A DNA stretch of 64,000 bases from an uncultured Prevotellaceae bacterium (GCA_947168045.1 CAMVKN010000007.1:1-64000), one strand, 5' to 3'. Numbered from the stretch's first letter, positions 49,847 through 57,910 are shown. Numbers and translations are program-made. The notes: generated from the sequence alone by a model not told the origin.

Positions 49847-51058
49847 TTATACATTTTCTTTCTGCACAAAGGCAAACAGTGTGCGGAAGATGATTTTCAT
49901 GTCAAGTTTGAAGTTGTATGTCTGACCATAGGTGATGTCGAGCTGCTTGCGCTCCTCTGCCGACATGTTGCCGCCTTTGCCGCGTTCCTCCACCTGCCAC
50001 AAGCCCGTGAGGCCGGCGGGTGCCATAAAGCGGTCAATGCTGCTGTCAACGGTAAGCTTCTCGGCCTCATAGAGTGGCAATGGTCTGTTGCCGACCACCG
50101 ACATGTCGCCCTTGAGGATGTTAAACAGCTGCGGCAGCTCGTCGATGCTGTACTTGCGGATGAAGCGCCCCACCTTGGTCACACGCGGGTCGTTCTCAAT
50201 CTTCACGAAGGCATTGCTGTTCTCCTCCTCCTTCTGTTTGTTGAAGTCGCTTTCAGCCATGACAAAGTCATCGCCGACGAGCATTGTCTCATCGTCGCTG
50301 ATCATCATCTCTGACTCCATGCCCATGTTGAGCATCATCATTTCAGCTTCATCGCCGAGGGGAGCCGTAATGGTGCTCTTGGTCTCGCCCTCCGGGGCAT
50401 CGTTGTGCTCCGCATATTGGTTGTTCGACTTGCTCAGCTCCTTGAGGCGCTCCTCAGCGTCGATATACATGGAACGGAACTTCAGGAAATCGAAAATCTT
50501 ATAGTTCGTGCCCACTCGCTTTGACTTGAACAGCACCGGTCCCTTGCTCTCCAGCTTGATGGCAATGGCCGTGATGAGGAGAACGGGCGAGAGGAGGATG
50601 ATGCCAATGGACGAGCAGACAATGTCGAAGATGCGTTTCCACAAGGGAATCTGGAAACGCAGGATGCGCTTCTTGGATACCTGTGTGTCGAAGAGCACGC
50701 TCTCCCTGTTGCTGATGAACTGTATCTTTTTGTTCAGTTCTGTTACTGTAGCCTTCGGATCCAGCGTGTCATTGATGCCACACTGCTGATAAACCTGACG
50801 TTCTTCGTTTGTGAGGGGGTCTGTCAGCAGGATGATGTAGAGCCCTTCGCAGTTCTTGCGTAGGTAGGTGATGGCTGTCACGTCTTCCGTGCGGACGTTC
50901 TTCTCGTAAAAGACGATGAAATGCTCATCTTTGACGTGAGGCTTGCAAGCCTCCGCCGCTTCCTTGTAGGTCTTGGCGAAGGTCACCTTCCGGCCGGGTA
51001 GATATTTCAGGCGTTCTTCAGTCTGAGGGCTATTTCCTAAGTAAACAACACCTATCAT
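49847..51058 (-). CDS. Initiating phosphosugar transferase with receiver-like N-terminus and acidic insertion
   Basis: A 403-residue protein. An N-terminal CheY-like pseudo-receiver (about 1-115) lacks an obvious phospho-Asp context. One membrane segment lies near 140-168. The bacterial sugar transferase domain has KRIFDIVCSSIGIILLSPVL, FLKFRSMYIDAEERL, RKYSIDELPQLFNILKGDMS and TGLWQV. An unusual 80-residue Met/Asp/Glu-rich insertion (about 208-287) sits between FRSM and NDPRVTKVGRFIRK. The enzyme would transfer a sugar phosphate to undecaprenyl phosphate to start each repeat unit. It follows a free response regulator by 18 bp. Confidence 0.88.
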   Translation of the reverse strand: MIGVVYLGNSPQTEERLKYLPGRKVTFAKTYKEAAEACKPHVKDEHFIVFYEKNVRTEDVTAITYLRKNCEGLYIILLTDPLTNEERQVYQQCGINDTLDPKATVTELNKKIQFISNRESVLFDTQVSKKRILRFQIPLWKRIFDIVCSSIGIILLSPVLLITAIAIKLESKGPVLFKSKRVGTNYKIFDFLKFRSMYIDAEERLKELSKSNNQYAEHNDAPEGETKSTITAPLGDEAEMMMLNMGMESEMMISDDETMLVGDDFVMAESDFNKQKEEENSNAFVKIENDPRVTKVGRFIRKYSIDELPQLFNILKGDMSVVGNRPLPLYEAEKLTVDSSIDRFMAPAGLTGLWQVEERGKGGNMSAEERKQLDITYGQTYNFKLDMKIIFRTLFAFVQKENV

Positions 51059-51076
51059 AACGTTGCTAAAGGGGCT

Positions 51077-51445
51077 TTAGTTGGGAAGAATTTTCTTGAC
51101 GCGTATCTTGAGTTCCATCGGGTTAAATGGTTTCACGATATAGTCCTCGGCGCCTATCTCCAACAGGCGGATACGTTCGCTGGTAGAGTCCTCGCTGGAA
51201 AGCATGATGACGGGAATGTGGCGGAACAGCTCGTTTTGCTTGATCCACTCCAGGAAATCGTCGCCGCGCATGCCCGGCATGCGGATATCTGAGATAATCA
51301 GGTCCGGAGTGTTTCCTGCTTGGAGCCATTTCACGCCCTGCAGTCCGTCAGGAAGCCACTGCACTTCGTAATCGCTCATCAGGTAGATGGAAAGGACTTT
51401 CGCTATAGTCTCTTTGTCATCAAGAATCAATATCTTTTTTTTCAT
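51077..51445 (-). CDS. Stand-alone CheY-like response regulator
   Basis: A 122-residue receiver domain with no output domain. Asp9/Asp10 (acidic pocket), Asp53 (phosphoacceptor, ISDIRMPG), Ser83/84 and Lys105 (YIVKPFNP) are all present. It is the first gene after the locus promoter and is followed by the sugar transferase, whose N-terminus is receiver-like. This suggests phosphorylation-dependent control of polysaccharide start. No histidine kinase is nearby. Confidence 0.93.
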   Translation of the reverse strand: MKKKILILDDKETIAKVLSIYLMSDYEVQWLPDGLQGVKWLQAGNTPDLIISDIRMPGMRGDDFLEWIKQNELFRHIPVIMLSSEDSTSERIRLLEIGAEDYIVKPFNPMELKIRVKKILPN

Positions 51446-51486
51446 ATATATGATTATTATTTGCTTACGTATAGCTTTCCAATGTG

Positions 51487-51520
51487 CAAAGGTATGAAAA
51501 ATATTTTAATTGAACACAAA
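51487..51520 (-). promoter_or_regulatory. Promoter of the polysaccharide locus (response regulator onward)
   Basis: Minus strand TTTG (51520-51517), 22 bp, TACCTTTG (51494-51487), about 42 bp before the ATG. It could drive the genes from 51.4 to about 42.9 kb. A 14-T run (51532-51545) lies between it and the divergent xylB promoter. Confidence 0.65.
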
Positions 51521-51554
51521 TAATGCAGAAATTTTTTTTTTTTTTGCGTTTTTC

Positions 51555-51586
51555 CTTGCATAATACAAAAAAAAGAGGGAAATTTG
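51555..51586 (+). promoter_or_regulatory. Possible xylB promoter
   Basis: CTTG (51555-51558), 20 bp, GAAATTTG (51579-51586), which departs from TAnnTTTG at the first base. 42 bp before the ATG. Confidence 0.45.
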
Positions 51587-51628
51587 CACGTTGTAAAGAT
51601 AAAAACCTAATTATTCTAAACTAAAAAC

Positions 51629-53128
51629 ATGGCAGTTAGATATCTTTTAGGATTTGATGTCGGCAGCTCGTCTGTCAAGGCGTCATTGGTTAATGCCGAC
51701 AGTGGCAAGTGTGTGTCTTCAGCGTTCTTTCCTGAGAAAGAAGCTCCCATCATGGCCGTCAAGGCGGGGTGGGCCGAACAGGAACCTGACTCATGGTGGC
51801 AGTATGCCAAGCAGGCGCTGCAGAAAATCATGGCTGAAGGCCAAGTGAAAGGCGAGGACATTGCAGCCATTGGCATCTCCTATCAGATGCATGGTCTGGT
51901 GTGTGTCGGCAAGGACCTGAAGCCCTTGCGCCCCGCCATCATCTGGTGCGACTCGCGTGCAGTGCCATACGGCGAGCGTGCGTTCAATGACCTGGGAGCT
52001 GAAAGGTGTCTCACACATCTGCTCAACTCGCCGGGCAACTTCACCGCTGCCAAGCTGGCGTGGGTGAAGGAGAACGAGCCTGAGGTCTATAATAATATAT
52101 ATAAAATAATGTTACCGGGCGACTATATCGCCATGCGCCTCAGCGGCGTGCCCAACACCACGGTGAGCGGATTGTCTGAAGGCATGTTCTGGGACTTCAA
52201 GGAGAACGGCGTGGCCCAGTTCCTGCTTGACTACTATGGCATACCTGCATCGTTCATACCTGACATCGTCCCCACCTTCTCAGAACAGAGCGTCGTCAGC
52301 CAGAACGCAGCTCAGGAACTGGGACTGAAGGCTGGTACGCCCATCACCTATCGTGGCGGTGACCAGCCGAACAACGCCCTCTCGCTGAATGTGTTCGAAC
52401 CGGGTGAGATAGCAGCCACGGCAGGCACCAGCGGCGTGGTCTATGGCGTGTTGGGTGAGGTGAACTACGACCCGAAGAGCCGTGTGAACACCTTCGCACA
52501 TGTGAACCACCAGGGTAATCTCAAATCTCAAACCCGCCTTGGCGTCCTTCTTTGCATCAATGGCACGGGCATCCTCAATGCCTGGATGCATCGCAATGTC
52601 ACCTTCGACATGGGTTATGCCGAGATGAACGACCTGGCAGCGCAGGCTCCCATTGGCAGCGACGGCGTCTGCATCATGCCCTTTGGCAATGGCGCCGAGC
52701 GCGTGCTGCAGAACAAGGAGCTGGGGTGCAGCTTCCACGGCATCAACTTCAACAAGCACAGCCGTGCCCACCTCGTGCGTGCCGCTCAGGAAGGCATCGT
52801 CTTCAGCTTCTGCTATGGCATGGAGATTATGCAGCAGATGGGCATGGACATCCAGAAAATCCATGCCGGGCGTGCCAACATGTTCCTCTCGCCGCTTTTC
52901 CGCAACACCCTGGCTGGTGTCAGCGGTGCCACCATCGAGCTCTACGAGACCGACGGCTCCGTCGGCGCTGCCAAGGGCGCTGGCATCGGCGCAGGCATCT
53001 ATGCTGACCACAACGAGGCGTTTGCCACACTCGAGAAGCTGCAGGTTATCGAGCCCGATGCAGCCCATCGTGATGACTACCGCCAGGCTTACGAGAACTG
53101 GAAGAACCAGCTCCAAAGCATGATTTGA
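51629..53128 (+). CDS. xylB: Xylulokinase
   Basis: A 499-residue FGGY-family kinase that phosphorylates xylulose. Features: LLGFDVGSSSVKASLV (phosphate-1), GISYQMHGLVCV, IIWCDSRA, YRGGDQPNNALSL with the catalytic Asp, and ATAGTSGVVYGV (phosphate-2). Length matches Bacteroidota XylB. Residues 297-301 (NLKSQ) are coded by AATCTCAAATCTCAA, identical to the intergenic 7-bp repeats, so they may be of repeat origin. It is followed by xylA with a 146-bp gap holding a separate promoter. Confidence 0.95.
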   Translation: MAVRYLLGFDVGSSSVKASLVNADSGKCVSSAFFPEKEAPIMAVKAGWAEQEPDSWWQYAKQALQKIMAEGQVKGEDIAAIGISYQMHGLVCVGKDLKPLRPAIIWCDSRAVPYGERAFNDLGAERCLTHLLNSPGNFTAAKLAWVKENEPEVYNNIYKIMLPGDYIAMRLSGVPNTTVSGLSEGMFWDFKENGVAQFLLDYYGIPASFIPDIVPTFSEQSVVSQNAAQELGLKAGTPITYRGGDQPNNALSLNVFEPGEIAATAGTSGVVYGVLGEVNYDPKSRVNTFAHVNHQGNLKSQTRLGVLLCINGTGILNAWMHRNVTFDMGYAEMNDLAAQAPIGSDGVCIMPFGNGAERVLQNKELGCSFHGINFNKHSRAHLVRAAQEGIVFSFCYGMEIMQQMGMDIQKIHAGRANMFLSPLFRNTLAGVSGATIELYETDGSVGAAKGAGIGAGIYADHNEAFATLEKLQVIEPDAAHRDDYRQAYENWKNQLQSMI

Positions 53129-53204
53129 TGTTACCGCCGGGCGGAATGATATAATTTGAAAAGAATATGAAACATCTGTGTGCTGCAGGTTAGTTTTTTT
53201 TCCG

Positions 53205-53212
53205 TAATTTTG
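53205..53212 (+). promoter_or_regulatory. -7 box of xylA promoter
   Basis: TAATTTTG, 62 bp before the xylA ATG. The -33 element is weak. xylA can probably be transcribed without xylB. Confidence 0.55.
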
Positions 53213-53274
53213 CAGCCAAGATATAAGATGCCACAGGGCAACGACAATTATTTTGTTTAAATAAATAATACACA

Positions 53275-54594
53275 ATGGCAAAAGAGTATTTCGCCTTTAC
53301 AGGCAAGATTCCCTTCGAGGGAAAGGACAGTAAGAACGTGATGGCTTTCCACTACTACGAGCCGGAGCGCGTGGTGATGGGAAAGAAGATGAAGGACTGG
53401 CTGAAGTTCGCCATGGCTTGGTGGCACACCCTGGGTGGCGCATCAGCTGACCAGTTTGGTGGACAGACCCGCAGCTATGAGTGGGACAAGGCTGCCGATG
53501 CAGTGCAGCGCGCCAAGGACAAGATGGATGCCGGCTTTGAAATCATGGACAAGCTGGGCATCGAGTATTTCTGCTTCCACGATGTCGACCTCGTTGAAGA
53601 GGGGGACACCGTCGAGGAGTACGAGGCTCGCATGAAGGCCATCACCGACTATGCTCAGGAGAAGATGAAGCAGTTCCCCAACATCAAGCTGCTCTGGGGC
53701 ACCGCCAACGTGTTCGGCAACAAGCGCTATGCCAACGGCGCTTCGACCAACCCTGACTTCGACGTCGTGGCCCGTGCCATTGTACAGATTAAGAACGCCA
53801 TCGACGCCACCATCAAGCTCGGTGGCAGCAACTATGTGTTCTGGGGCGGTCGCGAGGGCTACATGAGCCTGCTGAACACCGACCAGAAGCGCGAGAAGGA
53901 GCACATGGCCACCATGCTGACCCTGGCCCGCGACTATGCCCGCGCCAAGGGATTCAAGGGCACGTTCCTCATCGAGCCGAAGCCCATGGAGCCCAGCAAG
54001 CACCAGTATGATGTCGACACGGAGACCGTCATCGGCTTCCTCCGCGCCCATAACCTGGACAAGGACTTCAAGGTGAACATCGAGGTGAACCACGCCACGC
54101 TGGCCGGACACACCTTCGAGCACGAGCTGGCATGCGCCGTCGACGCTGGCATGCTGGGTAGCATTGACGCTAACCGTGGCGATGCCCAGAACGGATGGGA
54201 CACCGACCAGTTCCCCATCGACAACTACGAGCTGACACAGGCCATGATGGAGATTATCCGCAACGGCGGCCTCGGCAACGGCGGCACCAACTTCGATGCA
54301 AAGATTCGTCGTAACTCGACCGACCTCGAGGACCTCTTCATTGCCCACATCAGCGGCATGGATGCCATGGCACGTGCACTGCTCAACGCAGCCGACATCC
54401 TGGAGAACAGCGAGCTGCCCAAGATGAAGAAGGAGCGCTACGCCAGCTTCGATGCCGGCATCGGCAAGGACTTCGAGGACGGCAAGCTCACCCTGGAGCA
54501 GGTCTACGAGTATGGCAAGAAGGTGGGCGAACCCAAGCAGACCAGCGGCAAGCAGGAGAAGTACGAGACCATCGTCGCTCTCTACGCCAAGTAA
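53275..54594 (+). CDS. xylA: Xylose isomerase
   Basis: A 439-residue class II xylose isomerase, cytoplasmic, converting xylose to xylulose for XylB. Catalytic His102 and Asp105 are in YFCFHDVDLVEEG. Further signatures are WGGREGYMSLLNTD, FLIEPKPMEPSKHQYD with metal-binding Glu, and HTFEHELACAVDAGMLGSIDANRGD. Length is normal. A strong terminator follows at 54714. Confidence 0.98.
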   Translation: MAKEYFAFTGKIPFEGKDSKNVMAFHYYEPERVVMGKKMKDWLKFAMAWWHTLGGASADQFGGQTRSYEWDKAADAVQRAKDKMDAGFEIMDKLGIEYFCFHDVDLVEEGDTVEEYEARMKAITDYAQEKMKQFPNIKLLWGTANVFGNKRYANGASTNPDFDVVARAIVQIKNAIDATIKLGGSNYVFWGGREGYMSLLNTDQKREKEHMATMLTLARDYARAKGFKGTFLIEPKPMEPSKHQYDVDTETVIGFLRAHNLDKDFKVNIEVNHATLAGHTFEHELACAVDAGMLGSIDANRGDAQNGWDTDQFPIDNYELTQAMMEIIRNGGLGNGGTNFDAKIRRNSTDLEDLFIAHISGMDAMARALLNAADILENSELPKMKKERYASFDAGIGKDFEDGKLTLEQVYEYGKKVGEPKQTSGKQEKYETIVALYAK

Positions 54595-54713
54595 GCACCG
54601 CCTTGCATCAACCAAGCAGATACCCGCTGGACAGTCCGTCCAGCCATTTGCCGCGGGAGACGGGCAAGGCCCCGTTGAGTTCGATGCATACGAAGAACAG
54701 TATGAATGGTAGT

Positions 54714-54752
54714 AAGGTGTCGAGGTGCAAAGCGCCTCGACACCTTGTTTTT
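54714..54752 (+). terminator. Intrinsic terminator after xylA
   Basis: AAGGTGTCGAGG, a 9-nt loop, then CCTCGACACCTT, followed by GTTTTT. A perfect 12-bp stem. It abuts the stop of the convergent lipoprotein gene. Confidence 0.88.
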
Positions 54753-55606
54753 CACTCCACCAGCCGTGTGGTGAGCTGGCCCGTGAAGGAGATGAGCGTC
54801 TCAATCATGTAGCAGCTCTCGCCGTCAGGTATGCAGACGGTGGAGTAGAAGTGGAAACCCTTGGCATCGACCTTGTCGAAGGTGATGTTTCCCAGGATGG
54901 ACTGCTCCAGAAAGTCGCTGGGCACTTCGGCGGCGAAGGCCTGCTTGTTGAAGTCGCGGGTGAAGAGCCGCTGGTTGCCCTTGAACAAGCTGACGTGGAT
55001 GATGTTGTCGTAGTACACCTTCTCTACGGCCACGCCGTCGGGCGTATAGGTGGTGCGCATCACACGGTAGCGCGTGGGGTTGACGGTGATGTACCAGTGG
55101 TAGCGCTGGCCGCTGTACATCACCACTGAGTCGAGGTTGACGACCTGGGTGGTGCTGATGATTTGCGGCGCCTGCTCAACAAACTCCGGCTGTTCATCGT
55201 CCGTTGCGTCGTGCTTCTCTAATCGCACCTCGTCGCCTCCAGGGTTGCGGAACTGGAAGTTGTGTTCCGTCTGCATGGAGATGTAATACTTGTTAGGCCC
55301 CAGCTCAATGGAGTCGCCCACGATGCGGAAGTAAGCCGGCAGGCTGGTTGCGTCAGCAAAGTAAATCGTGTCGCCATCGGCCTTGAAGACCACCTCGCTG
55401 GTCTGCGGGTCGGTCCACACACCTTGCAGCATTGCCTTGGCTTCACGGTTCTCCTGTGGCTGTTCCTTCGGCGACACGCCGTCCTTCTGCTCTTTGTGCG
55501 CGCAGGAAGACAACAAGAAAATAAAGAGCCCCCAAGGCATAAGCCTCCCCAAGCCCCTCCGAAGGAGGGGATGTTTGGTTACATGATGTGCCAGTATTCT
55601 TTCCAT
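54752..55606 (-). CDS. DUF4738-like lipoprotein with repeat-derived N-terminus
   Basis: An open frame of 284 residues. The hydrophobic segment WGLFIFLLSSC (lipobox LSSC, Cys35) marks a lipoprotein. The mature part has EAKAMLQGVWTDPQTSEVVF and ISTTQVVNLDSVVMYSGQRYHW, resembling Bacteroidales DUF4738 proteins of unknown function. Residues 11-22 (KHPLLRRGLGRL) are translated from one inverted unit of the 37-bp palindromic repeat. They would supply the basic n-region of the signal peptide. The ATG at 55538-55540 (MPWGLFIF) is a possible start that would lack positive charges. Confidence 0.72.
   Translation of the reverse strand: MERILAHHVTKHPLLRRGLGRLMPWGLFIFLLSSCAHKEQKDGVSPKEQPQENREAKAMLQGVWTDPQTSEVVFKADGDTIYFADATSLPAYFRIVGDSIELGPNKYYISMQTEHNFQFRNPGGDEVRLEKHDATDDEQPEFVEQAPQIISTTQVVNLDSVVMYSGQRYHWYITVNPTRYRVMRTTYTPDGVAVEKVYYDNIIHVSLFKGNQRLFTRDFNKQAFAAEVPSDFLEQSILGNITFDKVDAKGFHFYSTVCIPDGESCYMIETLISFTGQLTTRLVE
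55541..55581. repeat. Single inverted unit of the 37-bp palindromic repeat
   Basis: AAGCCTCCCCAAGCCCCTCC then GAAGGAGGGGATGTTT, in reverse orientation to the array at 55621-55844, and in frame with the lipoprotein gene. Confidence 0.85.
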
Positions 55607-55620
55607 TGCATTATCTATCT

Positions 55621-55844
55621 AAACACCCCCTCCTTCGGAGGAGCTTGGGGAGGCCCTAAACATCCCCCTCCTTGGGAGGGGCTTGGGGAGGCCCTAAACA
55701 TCCCCTCCTTCGGAGGGACTTGGGGAGGCCCTAAACATCCCCTCCTTCGGAGGGACTTGGGGAGGCCCTAAACACCCCATCCTTGGGAGGGGCTTGGGGA
55801 GGCCCTAAACATCCCCTCCTTCGGAGGGGCTTGGGGAGGCCTCA
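55621..55844. repeat. 37-38-bp palindromic tandem array, six units
   Basis: Units start at about 55621, 55658, 55695, 55733, 55770 and 55807. Each reads AAACATCCCCTCCTTCGGAG then GGGCTTGGGGAGGCCCT, with an internal hairpin CCCTCC-TTC-GGAGGG. It ends on the ugd stop codon. There are no spacers, so it is not a CRISPR array. Confidence 0.93.
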
Positions 55845-57158
55845 CTTACCTATGCAGTGATACTCAAACTCGTTCTCCTGCAGCTCCTCAATGTCAAAGA
55901 TGTTGCGGCCGTCGATGACCAGTGGGCGGCGCATGGCCTTCTTGATGACGCCCCATGTGGGCAGTCGGAACTCCTTCCACTCGGTCAGCAGCAGCAGGGC
56001 ATCGGCATCGAGCACGGCATCGTACATGTCGCGGCAGTAGGTAATCTTGTCGCCCACGCGACGCTTGCACTCATCCATGGCGATAGGGTCGTAGGCGCGC
56101 ACCGTGCAGCCAGCCTCTAAGAGCTTGGCTATCATCACCAGTGCCGTCGACTCGCGCATGTCGTCAGTCTCAGGCTTGAACGACAGGCCCCACATGGCAA
56201 TGGTCTTACCCTTCAGTTCCTCATTGCCGAAGGCGCGCTGTAGCTTCTCAAAGAGCACACCCTTCTGCCGCTCGTTCACGCGCTCCACGGCCTTGAGCAC
56301 CTCCATGGAGTAGCCGTTCTGGTCGGCGGTCTTGATGAGCGCCTTCACGTCCTTGGGGAAGCAGCTGCCGCCGTAGCCGCAACCGGCATAGAGGAACTTG
56401 CGGCCGATGCGGGTGTCGGAGCCGATGCCCGCGCGTACCATATTAACATCTGCGCCCACGCGCTCGCACAGGTTGGCGATGTCGTTCATGAACGAGATAC
56501 GTGTGGCCAGCATCGAGTTGGCAGCATATTTGGTCATCTCAGCCGAGGGGATGTCCATGAAGATGACGCGGAAGTTGTTGATGAGGAACGGCTTGTAGAG
56601 ACGTGTCAGCGCCTTCTTGGCCCTCTCACTCTCCACGCCGACCACCACGCGGTCAGGACTCATGAAGTCCTTGATGGCGTTACCCTCCTTCAGGAACTCG
56701 GGGTTCGAGGCCACGTCGAAGGACAGGTCCACGCCGCGCTTCTCCAGCTCCTCCTCAATGGCCTGGCGCACCTTCTTCGCCGTGCCCACGGGCACGGTCG
56801 ACTTGGTCACCACCACGAGGTAGCGGTTCAGGTTCTGTCCAATGGTGCGGGCCACCTGCAGCACATACTTCAGGTCGGCGCTGCCATCCTCGTCGGGAGG
56901 CGTGCCCACGGCTGAGAACACTATCTCCTGCTCGTTCAGCACCGAAGCCAGGTCAGTGGTGAACTTCAGTCGGCCGGCGTTCACATTCTTCTTCACCAGC
57001 TCGTCCAGGCCAGGCTCGTAGATGGGTATCTCGCCCTTCTGCAGACGCTCAATCTTGGCGGCGTCCACATCGACGCATGTCACGTTCACACCCGTATCGG
57101 CGAAGCAGGCTCCCGATACTAATCCAACATATCCTGTTCCAACAATTGCGATATTCAT
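55842..57158 (-). CDS. ugd: UDP-glucose 6-dehydrogenase
   Basis: A 438-residue NAD-dependent enzyme making UDP-glucuronate for surface polysaccharides. N-terminal Rossmann IVGTGYVGLVSGACFA, substrate region SNPEFLKEGNAIKDF, catalytic Cys266 in GYGGSCFPKDVKAL, and C-terminal WGLSFKPETDDMRES. Length is typical. Its TGA stop is the first triplet of the palindromic array. It follows rfbC, with 7-bp arrays between, and the two may form one transcript. Confidence 0.96.
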   Translation of the reverse strand: MNIAIVGTGYVGLVSGACFADTGVNVTCVDVDAAKIERLQKGEIPIYEPGLDELVKKNVNAGRLKFTTDLASVLNEQEIVFSAVGTPPDEDGSADLKYVLQVARTIGQNLNRYLVVVTKSTVPVGTAKKVRQAIEEELEKRGVDLSFDVASNPEFLKEGNAIKDFMSPDRVVVGVESERAKKALTRLYKPFLINNFRVIFMDIPSAEMTKYAANSMLATRISFMNDIANLCERVGADVNMVRAGIGSDTRIGRKFLYAGCGYGGSCFPKDVKALIKTADQNGYSMEVLKAVERVNERQKGVLFEKLQRAFGNEELKGKTIAMWGLSFKPETDDMRESTALVMIAKLLEAGCTVRAYDPIAMDECKRRVGDKITYCRDMYDAVLDADALLLLTEWKEFRLPTWGVIKKAMRRPLVIDGRNIFDIEELQENEFEYHCIGK

Positions 57159-57166
57159 GTCTTTTA

Positions 57167-57242
57167 ATGCTTAATGCTTAATTCTTAATGCTTAATGAAG
57201 GTAACCTTAAAATCTCAATTCTCAATTCTCAATTCTCAAATC
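57167..57242. repeat. Two 7-bp arrays between rfbC and ugd
   Basis: 57167-57195 holds CTTAATG heptamers (about four) and 57211-57242 CTCAATT/CTCAAAT heptamers (about four). The second runs into the TGA stop of rfbC. The arrays fill nearly the whole gap. Confidence 0.88.
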
Positions 57243-57789
57243 AATCGAACAGCTCCGCATCCTTCAGCAGTGGCTGCTTCAGGTCTTTCTCACTGGTCAG
57301 CACCTTGGCTGGGTCGACGGGCCATGCTATGTCCAGCGCTGGGTCGTTCCAGCGTATGCCAGCCTCGGCCTGCGGCGCATATACATTATCTACTTTATAG
57401 GTGAAGATGGCCTCGTCGCTCAGCACCAGAAAACCGTGGGCGAAGCCACGGGGAATGAACAGCTGCAACTTGTTCTCCTCGCTCAGCTCTACCATGACGT
57501 GCCGTCCAAAGGTGGGCGAATGGCGGCGTATGTCAACGGCCACGTCAAGCACACGGCCCTTGATGACGCGCACCAGCTTGGCCTGGCTGCACTCGCCCTT
57601 CTGGTAGTGCAGTCCTCTGAGCACGTTGCGTGTCGACTTCGACTCGTTGTCCTGGATGAAGTTCACAGGTCCTACGTGTTCATTGAACTCGGCCTCCTTC
57701 CATGTCTCCATGAAATAGCCCCTTGCGTCGCCAAAGACGCGCGGCTCAATGATGTACACACCTTCAATGTCAGTCTTTCTGTATTCCAT
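57241..57789 (-). CDS. rfbC: dTDP-4-dehydrorhamnose 3,5-epimerase
   Basis: A 182-residue cupin-fold epimerase in dTDP-L-rhamnose synthesis. YIIEPRVFGDARGYFMETW, catalytic His61 in VLRGLHYQKG, and RGFAHGFLVLSDEAIFTYK with the conserved Tyr. Length is typical. rfbA, rfbB and rfbD are not in the window. The start is placed at MEYRKTDIEG; the promoter lies inside the longer open frame. Confidence 0.95.
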   Translation of the reverse strand: MEYRKTDIEGVYIIEPRVFGDARGYFMETWKEAEFNEHVGPVNFIQDNESKSTRNVLRGLHYQKGECSQAKLVRVIKGRVLDVAVDIRRHSPTFGRHVMVELSEENKLQLFIPRGFAHGFLVLSDEAIFTYKVDNVYAPQAEAGIRWNDPALDIAWPVDPAKVLTSEKDLKQPLLKDAELFD

Positions 57790-57819
57790 GTCTTTTGCAT
57801 TTTTGCCGTTTGGCGGGTG

Positions 57820-57850
57820 CAAAGGTACGAATAAGCGAGCGAAAAGCAAA
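57820..57850 (-). promoter_or_regulatory. rfbC promoter
   Basis: Minus strand TTTG (57850-57847), 19 bp, TACCTTTG (57827-57820). An exact consensus match, 30 bp before the ATG. Confidence 0.8.
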
Positions 57851-57879
57851 AGAAAAACATAAAAAAAATGGCCTAATAT

Positions 57880-57910
57880 TTTGGTGAAAGCAGAAAAATA
57901 CCTACCTTTG
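57880..57910 (+). promoter_or_regulatory. Promoter of the HU/SPOR gene
   Basis: TTTG (57880-57883), 19 bp, TACCTTTG (57903-57910). An exact consensus match ending only 4 bp before the GTG start. Confidence 0.8.

Noticed and set aside
53443..54804. 453-codon open frame opposite xylA
   Set aside because: xylA is unmistakable on the other strand; the antisense frame is a GC-skew artefact.
55621..55844. CRISPR-like periodic array
   Set aside because: Units follow each other with no variable spacers, and no cas genes are nearby. It is a palindromic tandem repeat.
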